64,000 nt of DNA from Mycolicibacterium sp. lyk4-40-TYG-92 (GCF_030209435.1 NZ_JARVRX010000010.1:62001-126000); one strand, 5' to 3'. Counted from the stretch's first letter, positions 15,337 through 24,252 are shown. Translations and numbers: made by a program. The notes: generated from the letters alone by a model not told the origin.

Positions 15337-16137
15337 ATGGCCGCTGAAACATACGCCATGCACGTTGGTGTCGACGACAGTGAACGTCTCCGGCTGCTCG
15401 GTCGGTTCTACGATCCCAACTCGGGCGCATTTCTGGAGTCAGCCGGTGTGGCAGAAGGGCATTCGATCGTCGACCTGGGCTGCGGGCACGGCGGGGTCAC
15501 CGATCGGATGGCGAGCAGGGTCGGCGAATCCGGCAGGGTGTACGCAGTCGATGCCTCTGCCGAGCAGATCGAGATCGCGCGGTCGACGCTGAGTCGGCAC
15601 CGCAACGTCACCTTCGTCGCCGGCGCGCTCGAAGACGACCCGCTGCGCGGGCAGCGTGTCGACTGGGTGTACAGCCGGTTCCTGCTGATGCACGTTCGCG
15701 ACCTGCGTCGTGCTCTCGCTGCGATGGCCGACATGCTCACCGACGACGGCGCGCTACTGCTGGAGATCGCCGACGTGGGCTCGGCGCAGTTCAGCCCGGC
15801 GGACGCCGGCAGCGATCTCTGGCTGTCCTGGTGGTACGCCCTGGGCCGGGCGCGCGGTCTGTGCTTCGACGTGGCCGACTCCATCGAAACCGAGCTCGAG
15901 GCAGCCGGTTTCGCAATCCACCGCCGCGACCAATACCAACCGATCTCCTCGGCCCGCGAGGCCAAACTCGTCCATGCGCTCGGGTTCGAACAATGTGCAC
16001 CCGCGTACCTCTCCGAAATCGGTGCTCCCGCTGAGCGGATCGAGGCCTACCGCCAATATCTGCGGCGCGTGCTCGACGATCCGGGCGTTACCTTCGCCCT
16101 GTTCAAGAGCGCGCAGATCATCGCCCGCCGCCGCTAG
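15337..16137 (+). CDS. Class I SAM-dependent methyltransferase
   Basis: A 266-residue cytosolic methyltransferase. The SAM motif I is VDLGCGHGGVTDRMA, followed by the acidic VYAVDASAEQIEIA, and LLLEIADVG marks the end of the Rossmann core. Its substrate is not evident. ATG 15337 was chosen because AAGG and GAGG purine runs precede it. The frame is open further upstream only because it continues through the bioF remnant. Its place behind a BioQ-like operator raises the possibility that it is expressed with biotin genes, for example as a BioC-like carboxyl methyltransferase, but nothing in the protein itself shows that. Confidence 0.82.
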   Translation: MAAETYAMHVGVDDSERLRLLGRFYDPNSGAFLESAGVAEGHSIVDLGCGHGGVTDRMASRVGESGRVYAVDASAEQIEIARSTLSRHRNVTFVAGALEDDPLRGQRVDWVYSRFLLMHVRDLRRALAAMADMLTDDGALLLEIADVGSAQFSPADAGSDLWLSWWYALGRARGLCFDVADSIETELEAAGFAIHRRDQYQPISSAREAKLVHALGFEQCAPAYLSEIGAPAERIEAYRQYLRRVLDDPGVTFALFKSAQIIARRR

Positions 16138-16201
16138 CCGGGCGAGGCGCGTCCGGGGACGCTTCACAGAGACCTCACAGGGGTGGTTTAGTCTTGGGCA
16201 G

Positions 16202-17776
16202 ATGATGCGGTTACACGATCACGAGCTGCCGAATTACCTTGGCGCGGTTAAAGGTTTTCGCGTGGGGGCGGTAGCGCTGATGTTGCTGGCGACAGGCTGT
16301 TCGTCTTCAACTCAGGTGTCTTCTGAGGCGGCGGGTTCACTCGCACAGGATGCTGGGTCGATCCCGCAGACACAGTTGGCTGCCCCGCCGCTCACTGTCA
16401 CCACCGATGTGCCCGGTTCGGATCCGGGTTTTGTGTTCATCAACGGTGGCGGGGCGGGAGCGGCCAATCTTTTTGGCAGCGGGACCCCCGAAATCGCGTC
16501 CGGCCCGGAGATTCTGGACAAGAAAGGTCGGCCGGTCTGGTTCCTGCAGATCCCCAATGACCAGGATGCGGGGAATTTTCAGGTCCAGACGTATCAGGGC
16601 AAGCCTGTTCTGACCTGGTTCCAGGGCACCAAACTCGCCGGTGCCGATTACATCGCGGATACGAACTACAAGATCATCAAGAAGATCACTCCGCATGGCG
16701 CGCCGTCTGACTTTCACGAGTTCCGCATCACCCCGGACGGGCGGGCGTTGATCACGTCAGTGAAAACCATTGATGCTGATCTCACCGGCATCGGCGGACC
16801 CAAGAACGGGAAGATCAACAACAGCATCGTCAATGTCGTCGATATCGCTTCCGGTGACACCCTGCTCGAGTGGGATTCGGCACAGCATCTACCGGTGACC
16901 GATAGCGCACTCAATTACCGTGATCTGTCTAATATTCCGGGGCAGGCTGCGGTGGCTCCCTTGCATATCAATTCGGTGGCCTTGGACCCCGACGGTGATC
17001 TGTTGGTGTCGGTGCGCGCGGCCAACGAGCTGGTCGCCGTCGACGCACACACCGGCGCCATCAAGTGGAAACTCGGCGGGAAAGACTCGACCTTCACCCT
17101 TGGCCCTGGGGCGGACTTCGCGGGCCAGCACGATCCACAATTCGTGGACGCAAACACGATCATGTTGTTCAACAACAACGTGGACCTCGGCGGAACCCGG
17201 CACGGCCCGTCCAGTATCAAATGGATCCGGCTCGACCACCAGACCCGTACGGCGACGCTGGTCCGCGAGTGGACCCAGCCGGACAACCTGGGAACGTTCA
17301 CCCAAGGCAGCGTGCAAAGCCTTCCCGGTGGCAACACGTTCACCGGCTGGGGTGATGCGAACCGGATCACCGAATTCGCGGCCGACGGCCGAGTCTTGTG
17401 GAGCGCCAGCCAACCCGCACATGCTCCACAAAAACTAGAGGGCAACGTGGGGAGTGGTGGGATCGGTACCTACCGCGCGTTCTTGCAGCCCTGGGTCGGA
17501 CACCCCACTCAGAAACCAGAACTGGCCATAACCACCGGCAATGGCCGGCCCACCTTGCATGCGGTCTGGAACGGCGCCACGGAAGTCACCCAGTGGAGAA
17601 TCCTCACCGGGCCTACACCCGATGCGCTGAAACCCTTGCTGACTGCCCCGTGGAACGGACTCAACACCCCCGTCTCCCTACCGGCCACAACTGTCACCGC
17701 CGGCGCCTATTTCCAAATCCAAGCCCTCGACAAGAACGGCACCACCATCGGCAACAGCGACCCCGCCAAGATGTAG
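16202..17776 (+). CDS. Arylsulfotransferase-like (ASST) lipoprotein
   Basis: A 524-residue exported protein. An N-terminal hydrophobic stretch ends in LMLLATGCSSS, a slightly atypical lipobox, so it is probably a lipoprotein. The rest is a beta-propeller of the arylsulfotransferase_2 type: FHEFRITPDGRALI, LHINSVALDPDGDLLVS, VDAHTGAIKWKLGG and GQHDPQFVDANTIMLF. ASST enzymes move sulfate between phenolic compounds, but many relatives have unknown substrates. Tandem ATGs at 16202 and 16205 are both possible starts. The coding sequence uses more A/T in third positions than its neighbours, by eye, which may mean recent acquisition. It converges on the SDR gene with 13 bases between them. Confidence 0.75.
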   Translation: MMRLHDHELPNYLGAVKGFRVGAVALMLLATGCSSSTQVSSEAAGSLAQDAGSIPQTQLAAPPLTVTTDVPGSDPGFVFINGGGAGAANLFGSGTPEIASGPEILDKKGRPVWFLQIPNDQDAGNFQVQTYQGKPVLTWFQGTKLAGADYIADTNYKIIKKITPHGAPSDFHEFRITPDGRALITSVKTIDADLTGIGGPKNGKINNSIVNVVDIASGDTLLEWDSAQHLPVTDSALNYRDLSNIPGQAAVAPLHINSVALDPDGDLLVSVRAANELVAVDAHTGAIKWKLGGKDSTFTLGPGADFAGQHDPQFVDANTIMLFNNNVDLGGTRHGPSSIKWIRLDHQTRTATLVREWTQPDNLGTFTQGSVQSLPGGNTFTGWGDANRITEFAADGRVLWSASQPAHAPQKLEGNVGSGGIGTYRAFLQPWVGHPTQKPELAITTGNGRPTLHAVWNGATEVTQWRILTGPTPDALKPLLTAPWNGLNTPVSLPATTVTAGAYFQIQALDKNGTTIGNSDPAKM

Positions 17777-17789
17777 AACGAGAGCCGTT

Positions 17790-18581
17790 TTACCCCAACG
17801 TGCGCTGATAGCGGCGCATGCCGGCGATCCAGCGGTCGTAATCCGCGCCTTTGTGCCGGTACATCTCCAAGACCTCGGGGTGCGGGAGGACCAGGAACGT
17901 GCCGTCCTCGATGGCCCGGACCACCAGCGCGGCGACGTCGTCAGGCCCGACGACGTTGCCCGCGTGGGTCACGGCGTTGCCGGCGACCCGAATCGCGGCG
18001 TCGGGGGAATCGGTCATCCCGCGCAGCAGCGGGGTGTCGACGCCCATCGGGCAGACGCAGCTGACGCCGATGCCCTGGTCGCCGTAGGTGATGGTCAGCC
18101 ACTCCGCGAAGCCGACAGCGGCGTGCTTGGTGACGCTGTAGCCGGCCGCGCCGAGCTGGGTGAGCAGACCGGCGGCCGAGGCCACGGCGACGAAGTGGCC
18201 GGCGCCCCGCTCAACCCATTCGGGCACAACAGCTTTGGCGGCGCGGATGTGCGCGCGCAGGTTGATGTCGATGATGCGGTCCCACGCGGCTTCGTCGTCG
18301 CCCAGTCCCGGCTGCCCGGTGATACCGGCGTTGGCGACGTAGATGTCGACGGGGCCGTACGTCTCGCGGGCGGCGGCGAGCAGCGTCGCGATGCCGTCCA
18401 CCGACGACGCGTCGGCACCGACGCCGACACCTCCGTAACCCGCGGCCGTCTCGGCGGCGGCTTCGGCGTTGATGTCGCCGGCCACGACCGACGCGCCCGC
18501 GGCGGCCAGCGCCGTCGCGATGGACCTGCCGATGCCCGAGCCCGCTCCGGTGACGACAGCCACCGCACCTTCGATCTTCAC
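17790..18581 (-). CDS. Short-chain dehydrogenase/reductase
   Basis: A 263-residue classical SDR with TGAGSGIG for cofactor binding, NAG in VANAGI, the catalytic Ser in VASAAG and YSVTK. The substrate is unknown. It starts 15 bases after the pcd stop on the same strand and is probably the last gene of the HglS-like/pcd operon. A role in handling a hydroxy- or oxo-acid from lysine breakdown is therefore possible. The ATG at 18581 gives the usual short N-terminus before the Rossmann motif. Confidence 0.85.
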   Translation of the reverse strand: MKIEGAVAVVTGAGSGIGRSIATALAAAGASVVAGDINAEAAAETAAGYGGVGVGADASSVDGIATLLAAARETYGPVDIYVANAGITGQPGLGDDEAAWDRIIDINLRAHIRAAKAVVPEWVERGAGHFVAVASAAGLLTQLGAAGYSVTKHAAVGFAEWLTITYGDQGIGVSCVCPMGVDTPLLRGMTDSPDAAIRVAGNAVTHAGNVVGPDDVAALVVRAIEDGTFLVLPHPEVLEMYRHKGADYDRWIAGMRRYQRTLG

Positions 18582-18596
18582 GGGCTCATGTCTACC

Positions 18597-20138
18597 TCAA
18601 CCGAACTGCACGCCTTGAGCCAGCGGCAGCTCGGACGAGTAGTTGACGGTGTTGGTGGCCCGCCGCATGTAGGCCTTCCAGGAATCGGAGCCGGATTCGC
18701 GGCCGCCGCCCGTCTGCTTCTCGCCACCGAACGCGCCGCCGATCTCCGCGCCCGAGGTGCCGATGTTGACGTTGGCGATACCGCAGTCCGACCCGTCGGC
18801 GGCCATGAAGCGTTCGGCCTCCCGGATGTCGGTGGTGAAGATGGCCGACGAAAGACCCTGCGGCACTGCGTTGTTGAGGGCGATGGCCTCGTCGAGCGTG
18901 TCGTAGGTCAGGACGTACAGGATCGGCGCGAACGTCTCCTGGTGCACGATGGCCGTCTGCCCCGGCATCCGCACCACCGCCGGTGTGACGTAGTAGGAGC
19001 TGGGGTGCAGCTGGACGCGTTCGCCGCCGGTCACCTCGCCGCCCTCCGCTTGCGCCTGTTCCAGCGCACCCACCATGTCGCGGTAGGACCGCTCGTGGAT
19101 CAGTGGCCCGATCAGCGTCCCTTCGGCGGACGGGTCGCCGACCGGCAGGCTCTGGTACGCGGTGACGATCCGCTGCACAAGCGTGTCCACCACGCTGTGG
19201 TGCGCGATGACGCGGCGCAGCGTCGTGCACCGTTGGCCGGCGGTGCCGGCGGCGGCGAACACGATGCCGCGCACCGCGAGGTCGAGATCGGCCGACGGCG
19301 TGACGATGGTGGCGTTGTTTCCGCCGAGCTCCAGCAGCACCTTGCCGAACCGCCGGGCCACGCGCGGGCCGATCTCCTGGCCCATCCGTACCGACCCTGT
19401 CGCGCTCAGCAGCGCGACGCGGGGGTCGTCGACCAGCTGCTCGCCGATTTCGCGGCCGCCCAGTACCAACCGGCCGACATGCTCCGGGGCGCCGACGTCG
19501 GCCGCGGCGCGCTCCAGCAGCGCCTGACAGGCGACGGCGGTCAGCGGGGTGAGCTCGGAGGGCTTCCACACCACGGTGTCGCCGCACACCAGCGCGATGG
19601 CGGTGTTCCAGGCCCAGACGGCGACGGGGAAGTTGAACGCGGTGATGACGCCGACCACCCCGAGCGGATGCCAGTTCTCCATGAGCCGGTGCCCGGGCCG
19701 TTCGGAGGCGATGGTGCGTCCGTACAGCTGGCGCGAGAGACCCACCGCGAACTGGCAGACGTCGATCATCTCCTGCACCTCGCCGAGCGCCTCGGAGGTG
19801 ATCTTGCCGGCCTCGATCGTCACCAGCGTGCCCAGATCGGCCTTGTGCTCGACGAGCAGCTCACCCAGGCGGGCCACGAGCGCACCGCGCACCGGTGCCG
19901 GGGTGGTGCGCCAGGTGGTGAACGCCTGTGCCGCTGCGGTGATCGCCGCATCGGCCTGCTCGGTCGTGCTCTCGGGAAGTGTGAAAAGCACCTCCCCGGT
20001 GATGGGCGTGCTGGCATGCAGGCCGTGGGCGCCGGGCTCACCCAGCGTCACGTGAGCACCGACGGCCTGGAGCGCGGTCCGCACGCGGTCGCGGAGTTGA
20101 TCGGCGGTGGGCAAAAGTTGATTCTGCACAGAGGTCAT
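18597..20138 (-). CDS. pcd: Piperideine-6-carboxylate / 2-aminoadipate semialdehyde dehydrogenase
   Basis: A 513-residue aldehyde dehydrogenase family enzyme with ITAFNFPVAVWAWN, ELGGNNATIV and the catalytic Cys in AGQRCTTLRR. Within the window it sits beside lat, lrpA and a 2-oxoadipate decarboxylase-like gene, the same group as M. tuberculosis Rv3290c-Rv3293. This points to oxidation of the semialdehyde made by Lat into L-2-aminoadipate in the cytosol. The ATG at 20138 overlaps the upstream stop (ATGA), showing coupling with the HglS-like gene. Confidence 0.88.
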   Translation of the reverse strand: MTSVQNQLLPTADQLRDRVRTALQAVGAHVTLGEPGAHGLHASTPITGEVLFTLPESTTEQADAAITAAAQAFTTWRTTPAPVRGALVARLGELLVEHKADLGTLVTIEAGKITSEALGEVQEMIDVCQFAVGLSRQLYGRTIASERPGHRLMENWHPLGVVGVITAFNFPVAVWAWNTAIALVCGDTVVWKPSELTPLTAVACQALLERAAADVGAPEHVGRLVLGGREIGEQLVDDPRVALLSATGSVRMGQEIGPRVARRFGKVLLELGGNNATIVTPSADLDLAVRGIVFAAAGTAGQRCTTLRRVIAHHSVVDTLVQRIVTAYQSLPVGDPSAEGTLIGPLIHERSYRDMVGALEQAQAEGGEVTGGERVQLHPSSYYVTPAVVRMPGQTAIVHQETFAPILYVLTYDTLDEAIALNNAVPQGLSSAIFTTDIREAERFMAADGSDCGIANVNIGTSGAEIGGAFGGEKQTGGGRESGSDSWKAYMRRATNTVNYSSELPLAQGVQFG

Positions 20139-21334
20139 GATGCCGCTTTCTCGTAGAGGTCGTAAGGGTCATGGATGTGCTGGCTGATGGCGCCGGCCAT
20201 CCAGTCGAGGCTGTAGTCGCCAGTGTCGTCGGCGGCTGTCGGGTGCGCGTCCCGGTCCAGGTTCGACCGGAAGATGCCGGCCGCGGAAGCTGGCAGGAAG
20301 TCCTCGTAGACAACGGGTTTCGTGGGATCGCCGCCGCGGTAGTAGGCCAGGCCCTGGGCCGCAATCTCGGTGTCGGTGGCAGGGAAGTACCGGTCCCAGT
20401 GCTCCTGATCGGTCATCGCGGCGTCGTAGCGCTCCCGGCCGGCTGGGGTCAACGCCACCCCGCGGGCCTCGACCTCGCCGAAGCGCACCCGCAGACTGCC
20501 GTCGAAGACGGTGCCGTCGGGGGTCCGGAAGGTGCGCGGTTCGGCGAGGGCGCGAAACGACGTCTGCCGCAACAGCACCGGCGGGCCGTCGGTGGCCGGT
20601 GGCCCCTGGATCGCGTCGATCATGGTGATGCCCCGGGCCGTCATCCGGCGGTACAGCTCGTCGATATCCAGCACGCGCGGTGTCAGGTGGTTGATGTGGG
20701 TGGTGGTCACGCCTGCGATGTCCGCGGCCACGGCGGAGACGGCGCTGAGCTCGTCGTACCAGGCCTTGTCGATCGGCGTGCGCGACAGCGCGAAGGCGGC
20801 GACGGCGCGCCGCACGAAGTCGTCGGCGTCGGCGGCCGGACAGCCGTCGGCGGCGATCCGGCGGGCCTGGGCGATCAACGCCGGGTCGAACAGCCGGCGG
20901 CGGTCGACGAACTGCTGCACCCGGTCCCGCAGGTCGGGGGAGAAGAAGCGGGCGTCCTCGGTCGCCAGCATCGAGGTGAACACCCGAAACGGGTTGCGGT
21001 CCAGCTCTTCTGCCTCGATGGGCCGGAACGCGGTGGACACCACGGGCACCGGTGAGGCGGCCTCGCGCAGATCGTAGAACCCGACCGGGTACATGCCGAA
21101 AGCGGCGAAAAGGGCTGCGACATCGGCGAGTTCGGCGGGGCTGCCGACCCTGATGGCGCCGTGGCGTTCCGCGGTGACCCGGTCGATGGAGCCGAGCCGG
21201 CCGTCGGTCGCGCAGTCCCGGTTCACCGCCGTGGTGACGTCGACGAGCGTCGTGTAGGCCGGCACCTCGGTGCCGTACATGCGGGACAGGGCGGCGGCGA
21301 ACGCGGCGCGCAGCTCCCACGTCTGAACCATCAT
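20135..21334 (-). CDS. 2-oxoadipate dioxygenase/decarboxylase-like protein (HglS, DUF1338)
   Basis: A 399-residue protein of the HglS/YdcJ (DUF1338) family, counterpart of Rv3292. HglS enzymes use Fe(II) and O2 to convert 2-oxoadipate into D-2-hydroxyglutarate. His58 and Arg62 in ERHGAIR have the spacing of the metal- and substrate-binding His70/Arg74 of Pseudomonas HglS. HINHLTPRVLDI carries the second metal-ligand region and LRQTSFRAL is a conserved core. Tandem ATGs at 21334 and 21331 are possible. It is divergent from lrpA with only 27 bases between the start codons, so one regulator could control both directions. Confidence 0.85.
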   Translation of the reverse strand: MMVQTWELRAAFAAALSRMYGTEVPAYTTLVDVTTAVNRDCATDGRLGSIDRVTAERHGAIRVGSPAELADVAALFAAFGMYPVGFYDLREAASPVPVVSTAFRPIEAEELDRNPFRVFTSMLATEDARFFSPDLRDRVQQFVDRRRLFDPALIAQARRIAADGCPAADADDFVRRAVAAFALSRTPIDKAWYDELSAVSAVAADIAGVTTTHINHLTPRVLDIDELYRRMTARGITMIDAIQGPPATDGPPVLLRQTSFRALAEPRTFRTPDGTVFDGSLRVRFGEVEARGVALTPAGRERYDAAMTDQEHWDRYFPATDTEIAAQGLAYYRGGDPTKPVVYEDFLPASAAGIFRSNLDRDAHPTAADDTGDYSLDWMAGAISQHIHDPYDLYEKAAS

Positions 21335-21361
21335 GGCAACGCCTGCGAGTAGTCTCCGGCC

Positions 21362-21823
21362 ATGGCCGAAGCCGAGCAGCTTGACGATGTCGACCGAATC
21401 CTGGTGCGGGAGCTGGTGGCCGACGGCCGCGCGACGCTGGCGCACTTGGCGACGGCGGCGGGGCTGTCGGTGTCGGCGGTGCAGTCGCGGGTGCGCAGAC
21501 TGGAATCCCGCGGCGTGATCACGGGATACACGGCGCGGATCAACCCCGAGGCCGTCGGCCGCATGCTGTCGGCGTTCGTCGCGATCACCCCACTCGATCC
21601 TTCCCAACCTGATGATGCCCCGGCGCGGCTGCAGCCGTTCCCCGAAATCGAGTCCTGCCACTCGGTGGCCGGCGAGGAGAGCTACGTCCTGCTGGTGCGT
21701 GTCGCTTCGGCGCGGGCGCTGGAAGGCCTGCTGCAGCGCATCCGGACGGTGGCCAACGTTCGCACGCGAAGCACCATCATCTTACAGACTTTTTACGATG
21801 ATCAGGTCTCGCTACCGGAATAG
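21362..21823 (+). CDS. lrpA: Lrp/AsnC-family transcriptional regulator
   Basis: A 153-residue regulator with an N-terminal helix-turn-helix (LAHLATAAGLSVSAVQSRVRRLESRGVI is the region; core SVSAVQSRVRRLE) and a C-terminal RAM/AsnC ligand domain (SYVLLVRVASARALEGLL). It corresponds to M. tuberculosis LrpA (Rv3291c), an amino-acid-responsive regulator of lat. It is transcribed divergently from the HglS-like/pcd/SDR operon and in the same direction as lat, which starts 49 bases downstream. The 27-base gap at 21335-21361 and the lrpA-lat gap are the places to expect its operators. Confidence 0.9.
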   Translation: MAEAEQLDDVDRILVRELVADGRATLAHLATAAGLSVSAVQSRVRRLESRGVITGYTARINPEAVGRMLSAFVAITPLDPSQPDDAPARLQPFPEIESCHSVAGEESYVLLVRVASARALEGLLQRIRTVANVRTRSTIILQTFYDDQVSLPE

Positions 21824-21872
21824 TTCCTGTTTCTTGTCCTGCAGAGTGTAAATATTGCGTTAGGATGGCGGC

Positions 21873-23204
21873 ATGACCGCTGTTCTGACTTCTGGTGACG
21901 GACTGTCCGCGGGCAGCGCCCGCAACGTTCGCGACGTGCTGGGCCGCAGCATCCTGACCGACGGTTTGGACCTCGTTCTCGATCTCGACCGGTCCGGTGG
22001 CTCCTATCTCGTCGACGCGCGCGACGGCAGCCGGTACCTCGACATGTTCACGTTCTTCGCGTCGTCGGCGCTGGGGATGAACCACCCAGCGCTCACCGAT
22101 GCCGCCTTCCGGGCCGAACTGGCGCAGGCGGCGGTCAACAAGCCGAGCAACTCCGACGTGTACAGCGTGCCGATGGCGCGCTTCGTCGAGACGTTCGCGC
22201 GGGTGCTGGGTGACCCGGCGCTGCCGCACCTGTTCTTCGTCGATGGCGGGGCGCTGGCCGTGGAGAACGCGTTGAAGGTCGCCTTCGACTGGAAGAGCCG
22301 GCTCAACGAATCGCGCGGTATAGACCCGGCGCTGGGCACCCGGGTCCTGCACCTGCGTGGCGCGTTCCATGGCCGTAGCGGCTACACCATGTCGCTGACC
22401 AACACCGACCCCAACAAGGTGGCCCGCTTCCCGAAGTTCGACTGGCCACGCATCGATGCCCCGGTGGTGGCCCCCGGCGTGGATATCGTTGCACTGGAAC
22501 GGGAATCGCTGCGGCAGGCCCGGGCGGCCTTCGAGGCCTACCCGCACGACATCGCGTGTTTCATCGCCGAGCCGATCCAGGGCGAGGGTGGTGACCGGCA
22601 CATGCGTCCCGAGTTCTTCGCCGCGATGCGAGATCTGTGTGTCGAGTTCGACGCGCTTCTGATCTTCGACGAGGTGCAGACGGGCGTCGGGATGACCGGA
22701 ACCGCTTGGGCCTACCAGCAATTGGGCGTCACGCCCGACGTGGTGGCCTTCGGTAAGAAGGCGCAGGTGTGCGGGGTGATGGCGGGCGGCCGCGTCGACG
22801 ACGTCGCCGACAACGTCTTCCATGTCAGCTCGCGGATCAACTCCACCTGGGGTGGCAACCTCACCGACATGGTGCGGGCCCGCCGCGTCCTCGAGGTCAT
22901 CGAAGCTGACGGGCTCATCGACAACGCCGTGCGCATGGGCTGGTACCTGGTCGGGCAGTTGCGTTGCCTGGCAAGTGAATTCCCGTCGTTGGTGCTCGAC
23001 GCGCGCGGGCGGGGGTTGATGTGCGCGTTCAGCATGCCGTCGGCTGCGCAGCGCGACGAGGTGATCCGCCGGCTGTGGCAGCACCATGTCATCCTGCTGG
23101 CCAGTGGCGCCGACTCGGTGCGGTTCCGGCCGGCGCTCACGGTGTCGCGCAGTGAGATCGACGAGGCCGTTCAAGCGCTGCGGGACGTGCTAGCGGCGCT
23201 CTAG
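21873..23204 (+). CDS. lat: L-lysine 6-aminotransferase
   Basis: A 443-residue PLP-dependent class III aminotransferase. It moves the epsilon-amino group of L-lysine to 2-oxoglutarate, giving 2-aminoadipate semialdehyde, which cyclises to piperideine-6-carboxylate. The PLP lysine is Lys295 or Lys296 in AFGKKAQVCGV. LIFDEVQTGVGMTG binds the cofactor ring, and FFVDGGALAVENALK lies near the phosphate site. It matches Rv3290c in length and motifs. An AT-rich TAAATATT at 21849-21856 is a possible -10. The 3' end overlaps the convergent Mrr-like gene by 15 bases. Confidence 0.93.
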   Translation: MTAVLTSGDGLSAGSARNVRDVLGRSILTDGLDLVLDLDRSGGSYLVDARDGSRYLDMFTFFASSALGMNHPALTDAAFRAELAQAAVNKPSNSDVYSVPMARFVETFARVLGDPALPHLFFVDGGALAVENALKVAFDWKSRLNESRGIDPALGTRVLHLRGAFHGRSGYTMSLTNTDPNKVARFPKFDWPRIDAPVVAPGVDIVALERESLRQARAAFEAYPHDIACFIAEPIQGEGGDRHMRPEFFAAMRDLCVEFDALLIFDEVQTGVGMTGTAWAYQQLGVTPDVVAFGKKAQVCGVMAGGRVDDVADNVFHVSSRINSTWGGNLTDMVRARRVLEVIEADGLIDNAVRMGWYLVGQLRCLASEFPSLVLDARGRGLMCAFSMPSAAQRDEVIRRLWQHHVILLASGADSVRFRPALTVSRSEIDEAVQALRDVLAAL

Positions 23205-23735
23205 GACCTGCTGGCGGATCAACCCGCGCAATCGGGTCAATTCGGTGCCGCTGACCAGGGTGCAGTCGTGCAACTCGGCCAATTTCCTTGCGGCCGGGGT
23301 GAAGTCGTTGTTGGTGACCACCATGGTGTGCGCGCAGTCCTGCATGGGCGCGCCGGCCACCACCTCCTGGACGGCGCCGGGGCCGACGGGCCGGGACAGC
23401 CGCTTGCATTGGATGGCAAGGCGATTGGGCCGCGTGCCGACGATCAGGTCGACGCCCCAATCCCCGGACAGCTCCGTCATGATGACGGGCACGCCACAGG
23501 ACCGGGCGATTCGGGCGACGTAATCCTCGAATTCAGTGCCGGACATGTCGTGTACGGGATCTTCGTGACGGCTCGGGGTGCGCATTCCGGTCAGGACGTG
23601 CGGGATGGCGGCGAGCAGCAGCGGCACGCCGACGGTCGCGGACAGTGCCGGTTCCCACGCCCAGCCGTGCAGATACGCCGCGCCGCCGGCCACCAGCCCT
23701 GCCGCGCCCAAGAGTTTCATCCGCACGCCAGGCAT
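23190..23735 (-). CDS. Membrane-anchored Mrr-like nuclease
   Basis: A 181-residue protein with two hydrophobic segments (about residues 8-22 and 30-50), followed by an Mrr-type PD-(D/E)xK endonuclease domain. FEDYVARIARSCG is the lead helix. Asp96 in GDWGVDLI and Gln109-Cys-Lys111 in IQCKR form the D...QxK active site typical of Mrr. Such proteins act on modified or foreign DNA, and the membrane-anchored versions are poorly understood. ATG 23735 or 23720 may be the start. It is divergent from the small membrane protein at 23809, and no methyltransferase partner is nearby. Confidence 0.78.
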   Translation of the reverse strand: MPGVRMKLLGAAGLVAGGAAYLHGWAWEPALSATVGVPLLLAAIPHVLTGMRTPSRHEDPVHDMSGTEFEDYVARIARSCGVPVIMTELSGDWGVDLIVGTRPNRLAIQCKRLSRPVGPGAVQEVVAGAPMQDCAHTMVVTNNDFTPAARKLAELHDCTLVSGTELTRLRGLIRQQVLERR

Positions 23736-23778
23736 CGTAGAGCCAGCCCCTGACAGGTCTTTACAGGACGGCCGCAAG

Positions 23779-23797
23779 CTACTACCTTGCGTAGTAG
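23779..23797. promoter_or_regulatory. Perfect palindrome, possible repressor operator
   Basis: CTACTAC and GTAGTAG are perfect 7-base arms around CTTGC. The site ends 11 bases before the ATG of the membrane protein at 23809 and lies in the divergent gap with the Mrr-like gene. The TAC-rich arms resemble BlaI/PadR-type sites, but no such regulator is encoded in this window. Confidence 0.5.
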
Positions 23798-23808
23798 AGG
23801 TGATCCGA

Positions 23809-24252
23809 ATGACTGGTGACTCCGGGAATTGGCAACGTAACTTCGACTGGGCCGCAGGCTTTTTGGCGGTCGCGCTGGTGCTGCACGGCGCCGACCACAT
23901 GCGCCGGGGGATGAACGTCGTCCCGCCGGCGGTGATGGTGGGCGGCACGCTGCAACTGATCTTCGCGGCGGTCACGATCGCGCTGGTGTTCAAACGGAAC
24001 CGGTGGGCGCCACTCGCGGCCGTCGGGATCGGCTACGCCGGCGCGGTGGGATTCACTGCGGCACATCTGCTTCCGGCGTGGGGATTCTTCAGCGACAGCT
24101 TCATCAACCCGCCACCGTGGGCGCGGGTGACGGCGTTCTCGTGGGTGACCGCGCTTCTCGAGATCGCCGCCAACCTAGTGTTCGGCACGATCGGCCTGGT
24201 GCTGTTGCGGCAACGGCGCGTGACCCAAACTGCAATCCGAGGGTTGCAATAA
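23809..24252 (+). CDS. Small four-helix membrane protein
   Basis: A 147-residue protein with about four predicted membrane helices (roughly residues 12-30, 40-58, 67-87 and 105-130). No enzyme motif is evident and the family is not recognised. The ATG at 23809 follows TAGAGG by 8 bases; a GTG at 23800 would add three residues. A strong palindrome just upstream suggests specific repression. An AHSA1/ArsR pair follows but has its own operator, so co-transcription is uncertain. Confidence 0.7.
   Translation: MTGDSGNWQRNFDWAAGFLAVALVLHGADHMRRGMNVVPPAVMVGGTLQLIFAAVTIALVFKRNRWAPLAAVGIGYAGAVGFTAAHLLPAWGFFSDSFINPPPWARVTAFSWVTALLEIAANLVFGTIGLVLLRQRRVTQTAIRGLQ

Noticed and set aside
16149..16162. GCGTCC-GG-GGACGC hairpin between the methyltransferase and sulfotransferase genes
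   Set aside because: The two-base loop is too tight for the full stem, and there is no U-run or further pairing, so it is not listed as a terminator.
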